Part shown: positions 34,631-45,449 of the stretch, one piece after another
Position numbering within the stretch: position 1 is the stretch's first letter
How the letters are laid out: each line of letters opens with the position of its first letter
NCBI GenBank assembly: GCA_029641185.1
Contig: JAPWGK010000004.1
Coordinates: 1,984,001 to 2,048,000, forward strand
Length of the DNA: 64,000 nucleotides
Reading direction: 5' to 3'
Source of the DNA: Pseudofabraea citricarpa
Lineage: Eukaryota > Ascomycota > Leotiomycetes > Helotiales > Dermateaceae
Program-made: the position numbers and the translations under genes
The notes under the pieces: generated by a model
Told to the model about the DNA's origin: nothing
What the model saw: only the letters and a program-made list of their open reading frames with translations
Databases searched by the model: none

Positions 34631-36949
34631 CTACTTGAAGTTCTCTGGGTGGAGGATACCAGCCATGTTACCTTGCTTGACACGCTTCAGGGTCAAAGCG
34701 GCAATTAAAGCAGCACCTACACCGGAACCATCCTCAGCAGCCAGGATCTCGATTGGATCTTCCTCCTTTGAACTCTTCTTGGCTGGCCAGTCGAGAATCT
34801 CACGAAGAGCGACTGCTCCACGAGCCTTGAAGTGAGGGTACTTGTTGAACACAGATCCATCAGCACCAACGTGGCAAGTCTCGTAGCCTGCCTTCTTAGA
34901 GATGGCAGCGACACCACAAGCAGAAAGTCTTGCGGCACGAGTTCCGATGAGCTCGGCAAGTCGGCGAATAAGTTCGAGTTCTGGTCGAGTGGCTCTAAGG
35001 CTGAGCTTGTTCTGGAACATGTCGGCAGTCTCGGACAAGTTCTCAAATGGATCTTCCTCGACAGCAGACAAGAAAGAGGAGTCGAGTGTGTATGCCTTCT
35101 TCAGCTTTCCAATGTCTTGACCCTCAAAGATGTGTACGTTCTTGTTCTCGTGCAAGTCAACGAGAACCAGTCTGAAAAGCTCACCAAGGTAAAGACCAGC
35201 AATCATCTTCTCGAATGCTTGTTGACCAGGGCGAGGAGAGTCTTTATCAATGATGATGTCGTAAGGAGTTCGGGGAAGGACCTTGTGCTCGTTATCGAAA
35301 GCACCCCATTCGCAGTTGATGGCCATTGGCGTATCGGCAGGCAAGTTCATGTGGGCAAGCTTTGGAATTTCGCCGACCTTTTCCATATAAGCAGCATTGC
35401 AACCAGTTCCAAAAATGCAGCCAATCTTCATAGCAGTATCCGTGTAGGCCGAGGCAATCAAGGTACCAGTTGTGTCGTTGATCAAAGCAGTCAGCTTAAT
35501 TGGGACGCCCTAACCCTTGTTAATGGTGATACTATGTGCAACGATATTTTACAACTTACTCGCTTGGCGATGGCAGCCTCAAACATAGGGACAACGTTCT
35601 CGCCTTCAACTCCAGCGATGTCGAAACCCTTAGTCCATCTCTGAAGAACACCGTGGTCTATGTAATCCTGAGTAGCTGGGTAGGAGAAAGTGAAACCTAG
35701 AGGAAGGTTCGTAATCTTCTCGCCAGCGTGATGAGACTCGATGAATTGTTGAAGACAGTCTGCAATGTACTCCCAGAGCTCCTCGGCATCTCCAGTCTTC
35801 AATTCCTCGGGCATACGGTACTTGGATTGAAGAATATCAAACTCGGACTTTTGGTCGGTCAAAATAATCTCACAAACTCTCAGATTGGTTCCTCCCATAT
35901 CCAATGCCAAGAATGTGCCAGTTTCGTTACCATCTGGGAACGACATACACCATGTTGGGTTCATGGGCTAGAACATATGTTAGCATCTTTCAAACAGAGA
36001 TGATTCTTGATGTACTTACAATACTTCCACCCTCAACAGTAAGACCTACGAATGTCAGTTATGGCCCCCATGGTTATCGTGGGACTTACCCTTGGTGAGC
36101 TCAGAAACAAAATGGTCGGTGATAGCCTTCAGCTTCTCTTTTGGGACCGTGAACATCTCCTCGAGTCTCTTGATCTCGTCTTGGAGATCCTTTGGGACAT
36201 CCGCCATGGATCCTGCATTGCTTTGTCAGTCATCTGCATATACTCGGCGACCCCCACGCAAGCAATTGCTAAGAAAGAAAAATGCACGTGATGGCGGTGT
36301 GGGATGAAGCCGGAGCTCAGGAATGCATTTTACTGGTCTGGTAAACCAAAAGGTTTGCTCTAATGTAAGATGAGCTGGCCAGCTTGACTGCCCGGCAAAC
36401 TTGCATGGCGGCAGGACGAGGTACTTACTGGGAGGCAGATCTGCGTTCTGGAGGGGATGTACAGCCATGATGAAAAGTGTAGTGGGTATGCAAAAGGTGT
36501 AAAACAGTTGTAGGAAGGGCAGAAAGGACTGTGTTGGGGTGTGATGTAGTGTTTCAGACCGGCTGATAGTATGTTGTTGGAGGAAGAGTTGAGATTTGCG
36601 GATGTGGGATCAATGACCTCCAAGAACGAGGCAGATAGGAAAGTAGCACCCGAGTGAATTACACTTCCGAGAGATTGGAAAGAATAGAAATGAAAATACG
36701 CGTAGCAGGTAACTACTACCCATTGAAGCAAATACCAATTCACTGGTCGAGGCTCTGCAGGTGCCAACAAGCAACAAGCAGGAAAATTACAAACAACTCA
36801 AAAGCAATAGCAGACAAAATATCATCAGGCAAGGCAATTCTGCATAGCTTTATGCAACGACCATGATAGAGACTTCAAACAACCGAAGTGAATACAAAAG
36901 GATACGTACCCTTTCGGGACGGCGGCTTTCTTGGACCAAGACCAACCAT
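34631..36949 (-). CDS. Hexokinase, 491 aa, five exons
   Basis: Exons 36910-36949, 36090-36212, 36020-36045, 35560-35967 and 34631-35509. The first exon encodes MVGLGPRKPPSRK and joins across a 697-nt intron to GSMADVPKDLQDEIKRLEE, the same arrangement as in other filamentous ascomycete hexokinases. Conserved blocks: FLALDMGGTNLRVCE (phosphate 1), LPLGFTFSYPATQDYIDHG, LQRWTKGFDI (sugar binding), INDTTGTLIASAY, IGCIFGTGCNAAYME, INCEWGAFD and EDGSGVGAALIAAL (adenosine motif). It phosphorylates glucose and fructose in the cytosol and in fungi can also signal in carbon repression. An in-frame Met (MADVP) just inside exon 2 could serve a shorter form. The 26-nt exon 3 (LTVEGGSI) is required for phase. 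Confidence 0.94.
36213..36909 (-). other. Long first intron of hexokinase gene
   Basis: GTACGT donor at 36909 and TGCAG acceptor at 36213. It is 697 nt against about 50 nt for the others in this gene. Open frames inside it have no recognisable content. A long 5' intron often carries regulatory sequence or supports alternative starts. Confidence 0.7.
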
Positions 36950-37658
36950 CTTTGCGGATTTGGGGAGTTTTGGCTGCGAGAGAAGTGGGAGAGAGAGGAT
37001 AAAGAGCTAGGTTGACAGCCAGAGAATTGCAATGCAGTGCTTGTTCGAGCAATTGGAAGCAAATGACGTGGATCTTGAGATTTTATAGTGTCGAAAGGTT
37101 CAGCTCTGTTGAGGAGGGGCACGGCACGTCAGCGTGGGGCTTCCAAATCATCCTTGCCCTCTGCCGCTGAGCGCCTTGGCATAGATTACGTTAGACGCGC
37201 GTGTAGTTGTACAATAGACGTGGACAGGGGAAGCGAGCATAGGATGATGATGATCGGGAGGATTTGCTGAGTGCATGTTGAAGATAAATTTAGTCGAGCT
37301 GATCTGATCTGACAAAGTGCTCAGACATAGCTGGGTAATATGCTATGCATTCTGGCTGTTTAATAAACAGGATCGGCCACCAAGTCGGGTTGCTGCTGCT
37401 GCTGATGTTACTGCTGCATCTCACTGTCTTGCTTCCTCGCCAATCACAACGAGCGGGGCCGGGAGTCCCTGAGCTACTCGGGACCGGCTGTACGTTTCTC
37501 CGCCCGACAGGACAGGTTGTTGATGGAAACGTAAGCTTCATGAGCTTGATGTCTAGAATTCAAGATTCTTCTTGCTAACTTCCGCCTGGCCAATTGACGG
37601 CTTTTTTCTCCTTCAAGCTCGCCCGACTAGACCTGAGGTTGCTTGTATATTTTTCATC
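36950..37658. promoter_or_regulatory. Divergent promoter region between hexokinase and OST1
   Basis: 709 nt between start codons facing away from each other. A CTG-rich run sits near 37390-37420. No other feature recognised. Confidence 0.45.
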
Positions 37659-39240
37659 ATGCGCTCCGTTGCGTTTGCGGGCGCTGTCCTGTCCTTCGTC
37701 TCGACAGCTCTTTGCGCCGACCAGTCGAATTTAACAAAGCCACTCACATCGCGATTGATCCTCCCGTCAGCCTTCAAGCCTCCTCAGGTCTTCAAGAACA
37801 CAAACTTGGTCCACATCATCAACCTGGAGAAGAGCTATCCGAAGGAATCGATAAATGTGGTGATTGAGAACACGGCCGACAGCCCTCAAGATGAATACTA
37901 CTTGCCGTTCACCACACGGCAGATGGAGACGGTTGGAGCTCTGGAAGTGAAGGACAGAAAGGCACCGGATGCACCTTCGTTCGAGGTTGAGCCAGCAGAG
38001 ATTGATCCGGAGAGGTAATGCAATTCTATGGTCGGCATCGAACCAAGTAGCTGACTTTGCAGTGATACCCAATACTACCGAATTCGTCTTCCGACACCTC
38101 TGGCACCCAAGGGTCAACAAACTCTGGGAATAACCTACTCCTACTTGTCAGCTCTGAATCCTCTCCCAGCCACCGTCAACCAACAAGAGAACCAATTCCT
38201 TGTCTACACCTTCTCAGCATACTGCCCTTCCTCCTATGTGACCTTGAAGCAGAAGACTGAAGTTAAATTCCTAAACACAAATGTTGCCGAGCATACCATC
38301 ATTCCAGGTGTTGGAAAGGAAGCCGAGTCTCCCCAGAAGCAAGGAACCAAGTTCACATACGGCTCCTTTGGAGAAGTTCCAGCTGGCGCGTACGAGCCCG
38401 TCAGAGTCCGTTACGAATTTACAAAGCCCCTTATCCATGTATCACGTCTTGAGCGTGACGTCGAGGTCAGCCACTGGGGAGGAAATGTAGCTTTTGAGGA
38501 GCGATACACCCTACATAACCGAGCTGCAAACTTGACAAAACAATTCTCGCGAGTAGAATGGGCTCAGCAGCAATACTACAACCCACCTACTACTGCCATC
38601 AAGGAGCTCAAGTTCCCTCTTCGTGTCGGCAGCTTGACCCCATACTTTACCGATGTCATCGGTAATGTCTCAACCTCCCGATTCAGAAGCAACAAGCGCG
38701 AGGCCAACCTTGAGATCAAGCCTAGATACCCTATTTTTGGAGGATGGAACTATCCTTTCCGTGTAGGATGGGATGCTGATCTCAAGAAATTCCTACGAAA
38801 ATTGAAGAATGGCGATGGTTACGTCTTGAATGTGGCTTTCCTCGAAGGTCCCAAGCAGGCCGAAGGTATCGAGTATGAGCAGGTCGAGCTTCGCGTTATT
38901 CTGCCAGAGGGAGCAATGTAAGTTTCTGCACTTATCACAGTGGCACATTCGCTAATAGTAGTACAGCAACGTCAAGTACAGCACCACTGTTCCAATTGTC
39001 AGCTCTCAGGTTTCCTCCCACAGAACATTCATGGACACCACTGGTCGTACCATGCTCACCCTGAACGCCATCAACATCGTTGACGATCTCCGCGATCGCG
39101 AGATCATCGTCACCTACGATTATCCTCTCCTAGCTGGTCTCCGAAAGCCATTGGTGATCTTCGGAAGTGTGGTGGGCTTGTTCTTCGCCGCGTGGGCGAT
39201 CGGAAGTGTGGATGTTGGTATCAAGGCCAAGTCTTCTTAG
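37659..39240 (+). CDS. OST1: Oligosaccharyltransferase subunit OST1 (ribophorin I), 494 aa
   Basis: Exons 37659-38014, 38063-38917 and 38967-39240, with 48- and 49-nt introns in phase. The signal peptide MRSVAFAGAVLSFVSTALC precedes a luminal ribophorin I domain: FKNTNLVHIINLEKSYPKES, YYLPFTTRQMETVGALEVKD, SHWGGNVAFEERYTLHNR and RYPIFGGWNYPFRVGWDADL. The C-terminus has a membrane helix (LVIFGSVVGLFFAAWAIG) and a very short cytosolic tail. OST1 is a conserved non-catalytic subunit of the ER complex that transfers lipid-linked glycan to Asn of nascent proteins. Potential N-glycosylation sites include NLT near the start and RAANLTK. Length is normal for the family. In-frame codons upstream of 37659 contain no ATG. 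Confidence 0.95.
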
Positions 39241-39841
39241 TGTGGGGTTTGTTGCATGGAAAATGTGTATATCAGATATGTAGAACATGGAATACAAAAG
39301 GCAGTTTTTCTTCTTCGATTTTGCTGGAGCTTTCCAAACGAGATGAAACGAGCGGTAATATTGGATAAGTAGTTCTAATTCCAATTGCATTAAGTGTTTC
39401 ATTAGTATCCTACTTTCTCTCTTTTGGAATCATTCCATCGACCAATCAAAAATGGGTTCTTAAGAAAGGAATAAGTGCATGACTTCTTGGGACTAGTATT
39501 TCCACCCCGTGAGAGCTTTTTTATTTTTTCATTTTTTCTTAGAGGCATAAGTGAGGTTCAAAGACGTTTGGTATATGCTCTCAAGACATGTACAATTGAA
39601 AAGTTGCACAAAACATGATGTAGACTCGCTTAAGCGAAGATGACTTGATTAACAGCCAAGAATAATTCTGTGATTTTTTCGGGAGTACTCTGTTGATTCT
39701 CGTATTGACATATGTGTATACTCCAGGTGAATAAAAAAGAGCATTTGTTACTGGTCTTGCTGACCGAGCAATCGTACCGATCTCATGAGTCTCCTCAGGG
39801 CTGCCATTTCCACTTAAACCACTGATTCCAGCTGGAAGTCC
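39241..39841. other. Intergenic, nothing recognised
   Basis: 601 nt between convergent stops of OST1 and the first paralog. AT-rich, no coding signal. Confidence 0.5.
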
Positions 39842-40351
39842 TCACAATCCACAAATCAGCGAGCTCCCAACCGGTCGAGGTTGCTCATTAGTCGCCGCTC
39901 CAGACGCATAGAGATTCGCCCAATCTTGAGCCTCCCTATCCAACGCCGGGAGATCCTCACACTTCAGAGGCACATAGCCATCGATTTCCTCCTGCAGCAA
40001 TTCCAACACCCAGAAGATCCACACCTTGCACGTCACGCCCGCCCTGTTGACCATCGAGTCACAGCTCCGGATTCGCTGATCGACGCGTGATTCGAACCCA
40101 GGTCGAATATCGGCAATCCGAAAGAGCCCCACGAGCAGAAAGGCCTTGAGCACCCCCGCCGTACAGCCGTGTTCTGTAATCCATCCTGATCCCGATCCTT
40201 CTGTCTTGATGTGGTACTTCGTACCGCCGCTGCTGTTGTGCGCGTCCTGGTGTAGGTACAGAGCCCAGTGGAAGTCGTCCGTCTGTGGTGGATCACCCCG
40301 TATAAAAAGCATGAAGTAGAGACTGTTGGGTTGGAGAGTAGCGTGGGACAT
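39842..40351 (-). CDS. Uncharacterised fungal protein, tandem paralog 1 (intact), 169 aa
   Basis: Single exon from ATG at 40351. I do not know a function. The chain begins MSHATLQPNSLYFMLFIRGD and contains DDFHWALYLHQ, KYHIKTEGSGSGWITEHG, KAFLLVGLFRIADI, RSCDS, VWIFWVLELLQ and ends PRPVGSSLICGL. The DFHWALYLH ... KYHIK pattern resembles small fungal proteins of unknown function in which a His in a WxLY-type strand is conserved; I cannot name the Pfam family with confidence. No signal peptide and no clear membrane helix, although the KAFLLVGLF strand is hydrophobic, so a compact soluble alpha/beta protein is likely. The neighbour at 41205-41709 is a diverged copy in the same direction, which shows a local tandem duplication. 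Confidence 0.72.
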   Translation of the reverse strand: MSHATLQPNSLYFMLFIRGDPPQTDDFHWALYLHQDAHNSSGGTKYHIKTEGSGSGWITEHGCTAGVLKAFLLVGLFRIADIRPGFESRVDQRIRSCDSMVNRAGVTCKVWIFWVLELLQEEIDGYVPLKCEDLPALDREAQDWANLYASGAATNEQPRPVGSSLICGL

Positions 40352-41204
40352 GGTTTCTGGACTTTGGTCCGCGAAAGAACTTGGATGGTAGTATGCGTAA
40401 CCGAGGAGAAGCAAGCAATGCAGCTAGCGAAGAGGTTCTGAAGTAATGCGTGCGGTGGGAGAATCTTAAGTCGAGTGAATTCAAAAGTTTGAAAGGGGAA
40501 CGGGCCGTTTCTTTTTAATCTGCTGCCTAATTTGTTGCAGGCTTCCAAAACAAACTTACTCTTCATTGGTCTCATTCTCAAATTCATCACCTTCATCTCC
40601 CCCGCTTGATCCATCTTTCACCGAGTAGGTTCGAATCTCTGAGCTCTCTATTGGATTTCAAGTCGTTTCCTACAAGACTTCACCTGAACTGCTCTCATAC
40701 CCCTCGTTCAACCGTCAACTTATATCTAACCAATACCCCAGCTCACCAACTTGTTATTGGCCAGCGCTGGTTCATTTTACTTCAGAAGCCTTTCATTGTG
40801 TTGCTGATGTTGGGGACATTTCAGAGACATAAGAGTAGGTGCTTTAATATAATTTCTGGATTAGATATCTTGCTATAAAACAAACTATTCCAGATCTTCT
40901 AGCTAGCAAATACATTAATCCCTTTTCAAACATCCCGCCACCAACATCTTCAACCTCCGTCACAGAGAATCCTTTCGAGAGAGGAAAGAAAAAGTAGCGG
41001 AAATCAAGAACAAACCCACTACCTGGCATGTTAGTCTACAGCGCACAATATATAACCCAGTGTCGACCACCTCCCTCTATCTTCTTTCTCCAAAGCATCT
41101 TATCCTTCTAGGGGCAGAAGTTGCATCTATCCCTACTCCGACCAATAAGCGAATAATTGAAACAGATAATTGAGTTTAAACTTACCATGCGAATTATCAA
41201 GATA
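40352..41204. other. Spacer between tandem paralogs
   Basis: 853 nt with the upstream region of paralog 1 and the 3' side of paralog 2. A TTCGAATC string near 40631 recalls a tRNA T-loop but no stems form around it. No gene recognised. Confidence 0.5.
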
Positions 41205-41709
41205 TCAGAGGCCACAAATCAGGGAAGCTCCAACAGGTCGTGGCTGTGCGTTACCAGCTGCTCCAGGTGCATATATATTACCCCAGTCATTGATCTCTCT
41301 TTCCAAAGCCGTGAGGTTATCACACTTGAGGGGAATATATCCATCATTCTCCTTCCTCAGGAGTTCCAATGCCCAAAATACCCAGATCACACAATTTACT
41401 CCTGGATCATTGATCATTGATCCTAGAGTCACACGTCCTAATTGTCTGATCAATATAGGACTCCTGTCCCGGAATAATATCGACAATCCGAAAGAGCCCA
41501 ATAAGCAGAAAGGATTTGAAAACCCCGGCTGTAGGGCCGTGATCAGTCATCCATCCAGAACCCTGGCCTTTGATGTGATATTTGATGCCTCCTCTGAATG
41601 CGTGCTGGTGAAGATAGAGGCCCCAGTGAAAATCGTCCTTCTCTGGTGGATCATCCCGGATGAAAAGAATGATATAAAGACTATTGACCTTCAGGTTATT
41701 GAGGGACAT
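41205..41709 (-). pseudogene. Tandem paralog 2 broken by a 7-bp duplication
   Basis: Starts at ATG 41709 (MSLNNLKVNSLYIILFIRDD) and follows paralog 1 closely (DDFHWGLYLHQ, KYHIKGQGSGWMTDHG, KSFLLIGLFRIVDI, RTCDS). After about 100 codons it hits a stop at 41407. Exactly there the heptamer TCATTGA (plus strand) is repeated back to back at 41407-41413 and 41414-41420. The rest of the homologous protein (VIWVFWALELLRKEN to PRPVGASLICGL) continues in the next frame to 41205. One copy of the heptamer would restore continuity with paralog 1. No splice donor exists around the site, so an intron is unlikely. The remaining part is otherwise well preserved, so the break seems recent. A truncated 100-aa product is still possible. 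Confidence 0.8.
41407..41420. repeat. 7-bp tandem duplication causing frameshift
   Basis: TCATTGA occurs twice in direct succession. The event shifts the reading frame of paralog 2 by seven bases and creates an immediate TGA on the minus strand. Confidence 0.9.
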
Positions 41710-42398
41710 TGTTGATGGTGATGGTATTGAAGATAAGGATTTGTATGAGTGAAGAAATGGAGCTGGTAGGACTGGTAAAGAAGTGCAGAAGAGTGTGCAA
41801 TGCTGTAAAGAATGAAGTGAGACTTGAAAGAGGCCTCAAAATATATTTATATACAAAGTAATCCGAAGCATTGGACCACATTTAATCCACATTCGTTCTT
41901 GCATTTTCTTTCAATGACAGGCAGCGGGCGCGTAACGACATTGGAAACAGTTCACCAAAAACTAAAGGTCCACATAAGTGGTTCGAGGAGGAAATAGATT
42001 CCAACAATAAATTGAATTTCAGGACACAGGATCACGAAGATGTGGGGCTCAGAGGAAAATGTTGGATTGTCTCAGAGAAGACGAGAACGGCGGCAGAAAG
42101 GCAGAATGATAGGTAGAGCGTACTGCAACTTCCAAGCAAGCATAGACTGTGCCGTGTAGCCATCTGCAAGGCTTTGATGGGAAGACCACCATAGGCAAAG
42201 GTGGTATATTCCAATCAACCTAGGTACCTAATTGAGACGAGGATTCCAAAAGAGACCGTTCTTCCAGCTATCACGTGTCGGGCCATCGGCGATTGGCTCC
42301 GCGGGTCAGAGAGTAGAAATGAATATAATTGGCGCGCGCCTGGCCTTCTCACTTCTCATCACACTGCACTTCACCCTTCTCGACCTTAGCAAACTCAA
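41710..42398. other. Divergent upstream region of paralog 2 and the APH-like gene
   Basis: 689 nt with no coding content recognised. Pyrimidine-rich just before the ATG at 42399. Confidence 0.45.
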
Positions 42399-43343
42399 AT
42401 GGCCTCTTCTTGGATTCCACGCTTCCTTCTTCCGGATTTTACCTGGACTCCACGAAAACCCGCCTCTCAGCCAGCAACCAAGATCCCCCTGACGCCCAAA
42501 CTCAGCCATCCTCTCACTCGGCGCTTCTGGGGCATTGTACACTTCTACTTGAGAATCGTTTCTCACTACTACTGTGGCTTAGTAGGCTATCCTTATGACA
42601 ATCAGATCATCCCGCTTCCATTCGGCCTGCTCTTGAAATGGTCAGATGGAACCCGGCACGAAGAAGTCCTAGCAACCGAGGTGTGCTATGCTGCTGGACT
42701 GCCAGCACCCAGAATTATTTGCTATGGCGATCATCCAGATAGCCCGCACGCACCGGTGTCGATAATTATGACACGCTTACCAGGTCGCGAACTGGGAGAA
42801 GCCTATGAGTCTCTTTCCCCCGAGGCCAAAGGAACTCTGCTCAGCGAACTGAAACATTATTTGGCTACGATTCGACAGTGGACTAGCCCTTGGGGCGATG
42901 AACGAATTTGCTCAATTACTGGTGGCGCGATTCGAAGTGTTCGGGTTCCTAGTCATACTGTTGGTCCTTGTGAAACTGCTCAGGAATTTCATGAGTATCT
43001 ACTAGCACCAGCCCGGGACCCCTCTCCAGCACGTTTTGAGGAAAGACTTCAGCGGGCTCAACGGCTTCAATTGCTCCAACGTCCTGGCGTCAAATTCACA
43101 CATGGTGACCTGAAGCACCACAATATCCTCGTCGATGACCAAGGTCACATTACTGGATTAATAGATTGGGAGGCGGCTGGTTGGTACCCGGAATTTTGGG
43201 AATATACTACAGCTATGCGCTTTGTACCAAAGGGGTCTTGGTGGTATGACTTTTTGATGGACCTGGGGGCTGACAGGTACCAAGAAGAGTCAGATTGCGA
43301 AAGGGCATTGACGGGCTTAACATCCGATTCTTGGTCTTGGTAA
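42399..43343 (+). CDS. Aminoglycoside phosphotransferase (APH)-like kinase, 314 aa
   Basis: Single exon. A fungal member of the APH/choline-kinase-like superfamily. The catalytic loop is HGDLKHHNILVDD (H235, D237, N242), followed by GLIDWEAAGWYPEFWEY with metal-binding D256. N-terminal lobe features include LLLKWSDGTRHEEVLATEVCY (a Lys for ATP binding then a helical Glu), AGLPAPRIICYG, and VSIIMTRLPGRELGEAYESL as hinge. These families expand strongly in filamentous fungi; most have no known substrate and aminoglycoside resistance should not be assumed. Small molecules with hydroxyl groups are plausible targets. The protein lacks a signal peptide and is presumably cytosolic. Length and motif order are complete. 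Confidence 0.87.
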   Translation: MASSWIPRFLLPDFTWTPRKPASQPATKIPLTPKLSHPLTRRFWGIVHFYLRIVSHYYCGLVGYPYDNQIIPLPFGLLLKWSDGTRHEEVLATEVCYAAGLPAPRIICYGDHPDSPHAPVSIIMTRLPGRELGEAYESLSPEAKGTLLSELKHYLATIRQWTSPWGDERICSITGGAIRSVRVPSHTVGPCETAQEFHEYLLAPARDPSPARFEERLQRAQRLQLLQRPGVKFTHGDLKHHNILVDDQGHITGLIDWEAAGWYPEFWEYTTAMRFVPKGSWWYDFLMDLGADRYQEESDCERALTGLTSDSWSW

Positions 43344-43978
43344 TGGCTCTTGGTAGCATTAAAGCTGCTCGCTCGACGTCTCTTCCTGCTTAAAAATAGT
43401 GGCCTGCGATTTTGGAAACCGATCTGTGGGCTTAGGTCTTCGAAAGATGAGTGCAATGACGCTGAATTTCAAACATGGTAGGAAGTTTGTGAAATTCAAG
43501 ACTCAGTAGATAGATGGTTGATAGAAAGGTCCCAAGGCCAGAGAAAATTTGTGATACGCAGGGATTCCTGATACTATTATTACCACAACCTATAATGTTC
43601 ACCCCCATCTATTTCATGCAGCTATACCGCATGTTTAAATAGATTTTCAGGATTTCTCAGATGGAAGAGGCTGCAGAAATAGTCCTATCTTTTAATACAA
43701 GAAGTCAAAAACAAAAGGAAAACCCGTTCTGATACGTAGCCTTAGTCTTAGAACGTCACTGCGGTCATCCTCAAAACCAAATAACTTACTGCAAAGATCA
43801 CATCATGAGCCAACATCTAGGGAAAATTATTGTCATTGAAAGAAAGAAACCAAATATTCTAGCTGGCATGAACATGCAGAGATTCTTTTCCAAATAGCCG
43901 TCACAACATACATCCAAAGTATCCTTGCGAGAGAGAAAGCGGACAAAAGAAATCCGAGTCTGAAAAGTTCAACTCTCT
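43344..43978. other. Intergenic between convergent genes
   Basis: 635 nt between two stop codons, AT-rich toward the middle; nothing recognised. Confidence 0.5.
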
Positions 43979-45449
43979 TCACATGGCATGCTCATACTCC
44001 ACTGTATAATCCACCCGCTTCATCACCCCAGTTCCCTCAAGTTCGTGTAGTTTCATTACCGTCTCTTCTCCAGTTGCCGTAACGGTAGATCCCGAAACGG
44101 TCGTCTTGAGCTGGATCTCCTTAGCCTTCCCAACAGCAGTCCACGGATCAGACTTCCCAACGATATCCTCGCGATCCCCTTCATATGGCCCCTGAAGAAT
44201 AATATGCTCCTCACTGCCGCCCTCCAAGTCGGGGCGTCGCACCCGCTGAATCTCACGAACCCCACCGCCCCGGCTGCTTCCCCACGTCGTCGTCTTGTTG
44301 AGCGACGAGATCCTGCTGCGGCCCGTACTACTGAGATACGACGACGACGACACTGTGGAGCCGAGCGTGGATTTGTAAAGTGTCTGGAGGGAAGGAACGC
44401 TGGCGCAGATGATGCCCATGTTGATCTCGAGGTTCGTGACGAGTTCTGTCGGTGCCCAGTTCCAAGAAAAGTCGGGGCCGGTGAGTGCGATGAAGTTGTA
44501 GACCTGCCGCGCGATGGTTGCTGCAATTGTCAGGATCCCAGCGCCGAAAACAATGGCTAAGGCGATCTTCTTGCGTTGTGAAAGTTGGAGTGTCATGAGG
44601 ACTGGGATTGGTAGGACGGCGAGAAGGATGTCTGTCAAGATGTGGAAGGATGCGTTGAAGTAGTTGAATGTTAGGAGGTTGATGCAGTGCATTGGGAAAG
44701 TTGGCCCCCAGATTATGGAGACTGGAGAGCACATGTGTGCCGTGATCTGATTTTCTATCAACTAAGTCCTTAAGGGGCATTTTTGATGGACTCACTACTG
44801 AGATGATAAGGCCGTGGACCATAATCAATGCACCAAGAGTGTAAAGAACTGTGAGATGCAAGCGGGAACTGACGAGGCGGATGTAAAGAGCGACAATGCT
44901 GCATTTGATAAATCTATGCATCGGAATCAGTCACAGATACGTATTGGCTCCCAACAATGAATTACTCACGCCAGAGCAAAATAATAGAAGATCTGAGATA
45001 TCCATGCTGCCTGTAAAAATGAGCATCATTCTCCCGTGATGAAACTGCATACATACCTGACGTCCATAGAATATTTCATAATCGGTCAAGGTGCCGATGT
45101 GTAAACCGATTCCAAGATTGAACATGAAAGGAACGGTCACCACGATGGCAGTAGAAGAAAGCTAAGCAAAACAGTCAGAGGTTTGTACTACTCAGTTAGA
45201 ATTGCTGCATTCGTGGACTGACCGCTGCAACGATTATCAAATAATCATCCCAACCTAGCCAACCGATGAGTCTAGCACGGGTGTAAAGCCTACGAGATTC
45301 ATATTAGTTGCACAAGTCATGTGGATGGAGTGTCGTGTATACCTCAGTCCAACCACTGCCATAGCCATAGCGTATATGGCATAGCAACCATACTGAAGCG
45401 ATTGAATAGAGCCAGGCCTAGTCAATGCAGGTGGCATTGGTGCAGACAT
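43979..45449 (-). CDS. Fungal rhodopsin-domain (7-TM integral membrane) protein, 406 aa
   Basis: Six exons: 45343-45449, 45223-45289, 45057-45161, 44970-45010, 44796-44913 and 43979-44761, all in phase. The layout is that of the fungal 'rhodopsin domain' family often called integral membrane or PTH11-like proteins. Landmarks are GWLGWDDYLIIVAA after TM1, YEIFYGRQAAWISQIFYYFA, FIKCSIVALYIRL, CINLLTFNYFNASFHILTDI, LPIPVLMTLQLSQRKKIALA and WNWAPTELVTNLEINMGIIC, then a long cytosolic Ser/Arg/Glu-rich tail. Members are thought to be receptors or sensors in the plasma membrane; retinal binding is not expected. The start MSAPMPPALTRPGS is the first ATG; upstream in-frame codons have only TTG. The last intron acceptor (44762) is a short weak site, so a few residues there could differ. 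Confidence 0.85.

Noticed and set aside
40615..40660. GGTTCGAATCTC string resembling a tRNA T-loop
   Set aside because: The flanking bases do not pair and no anticodon or acceptor arm is found.
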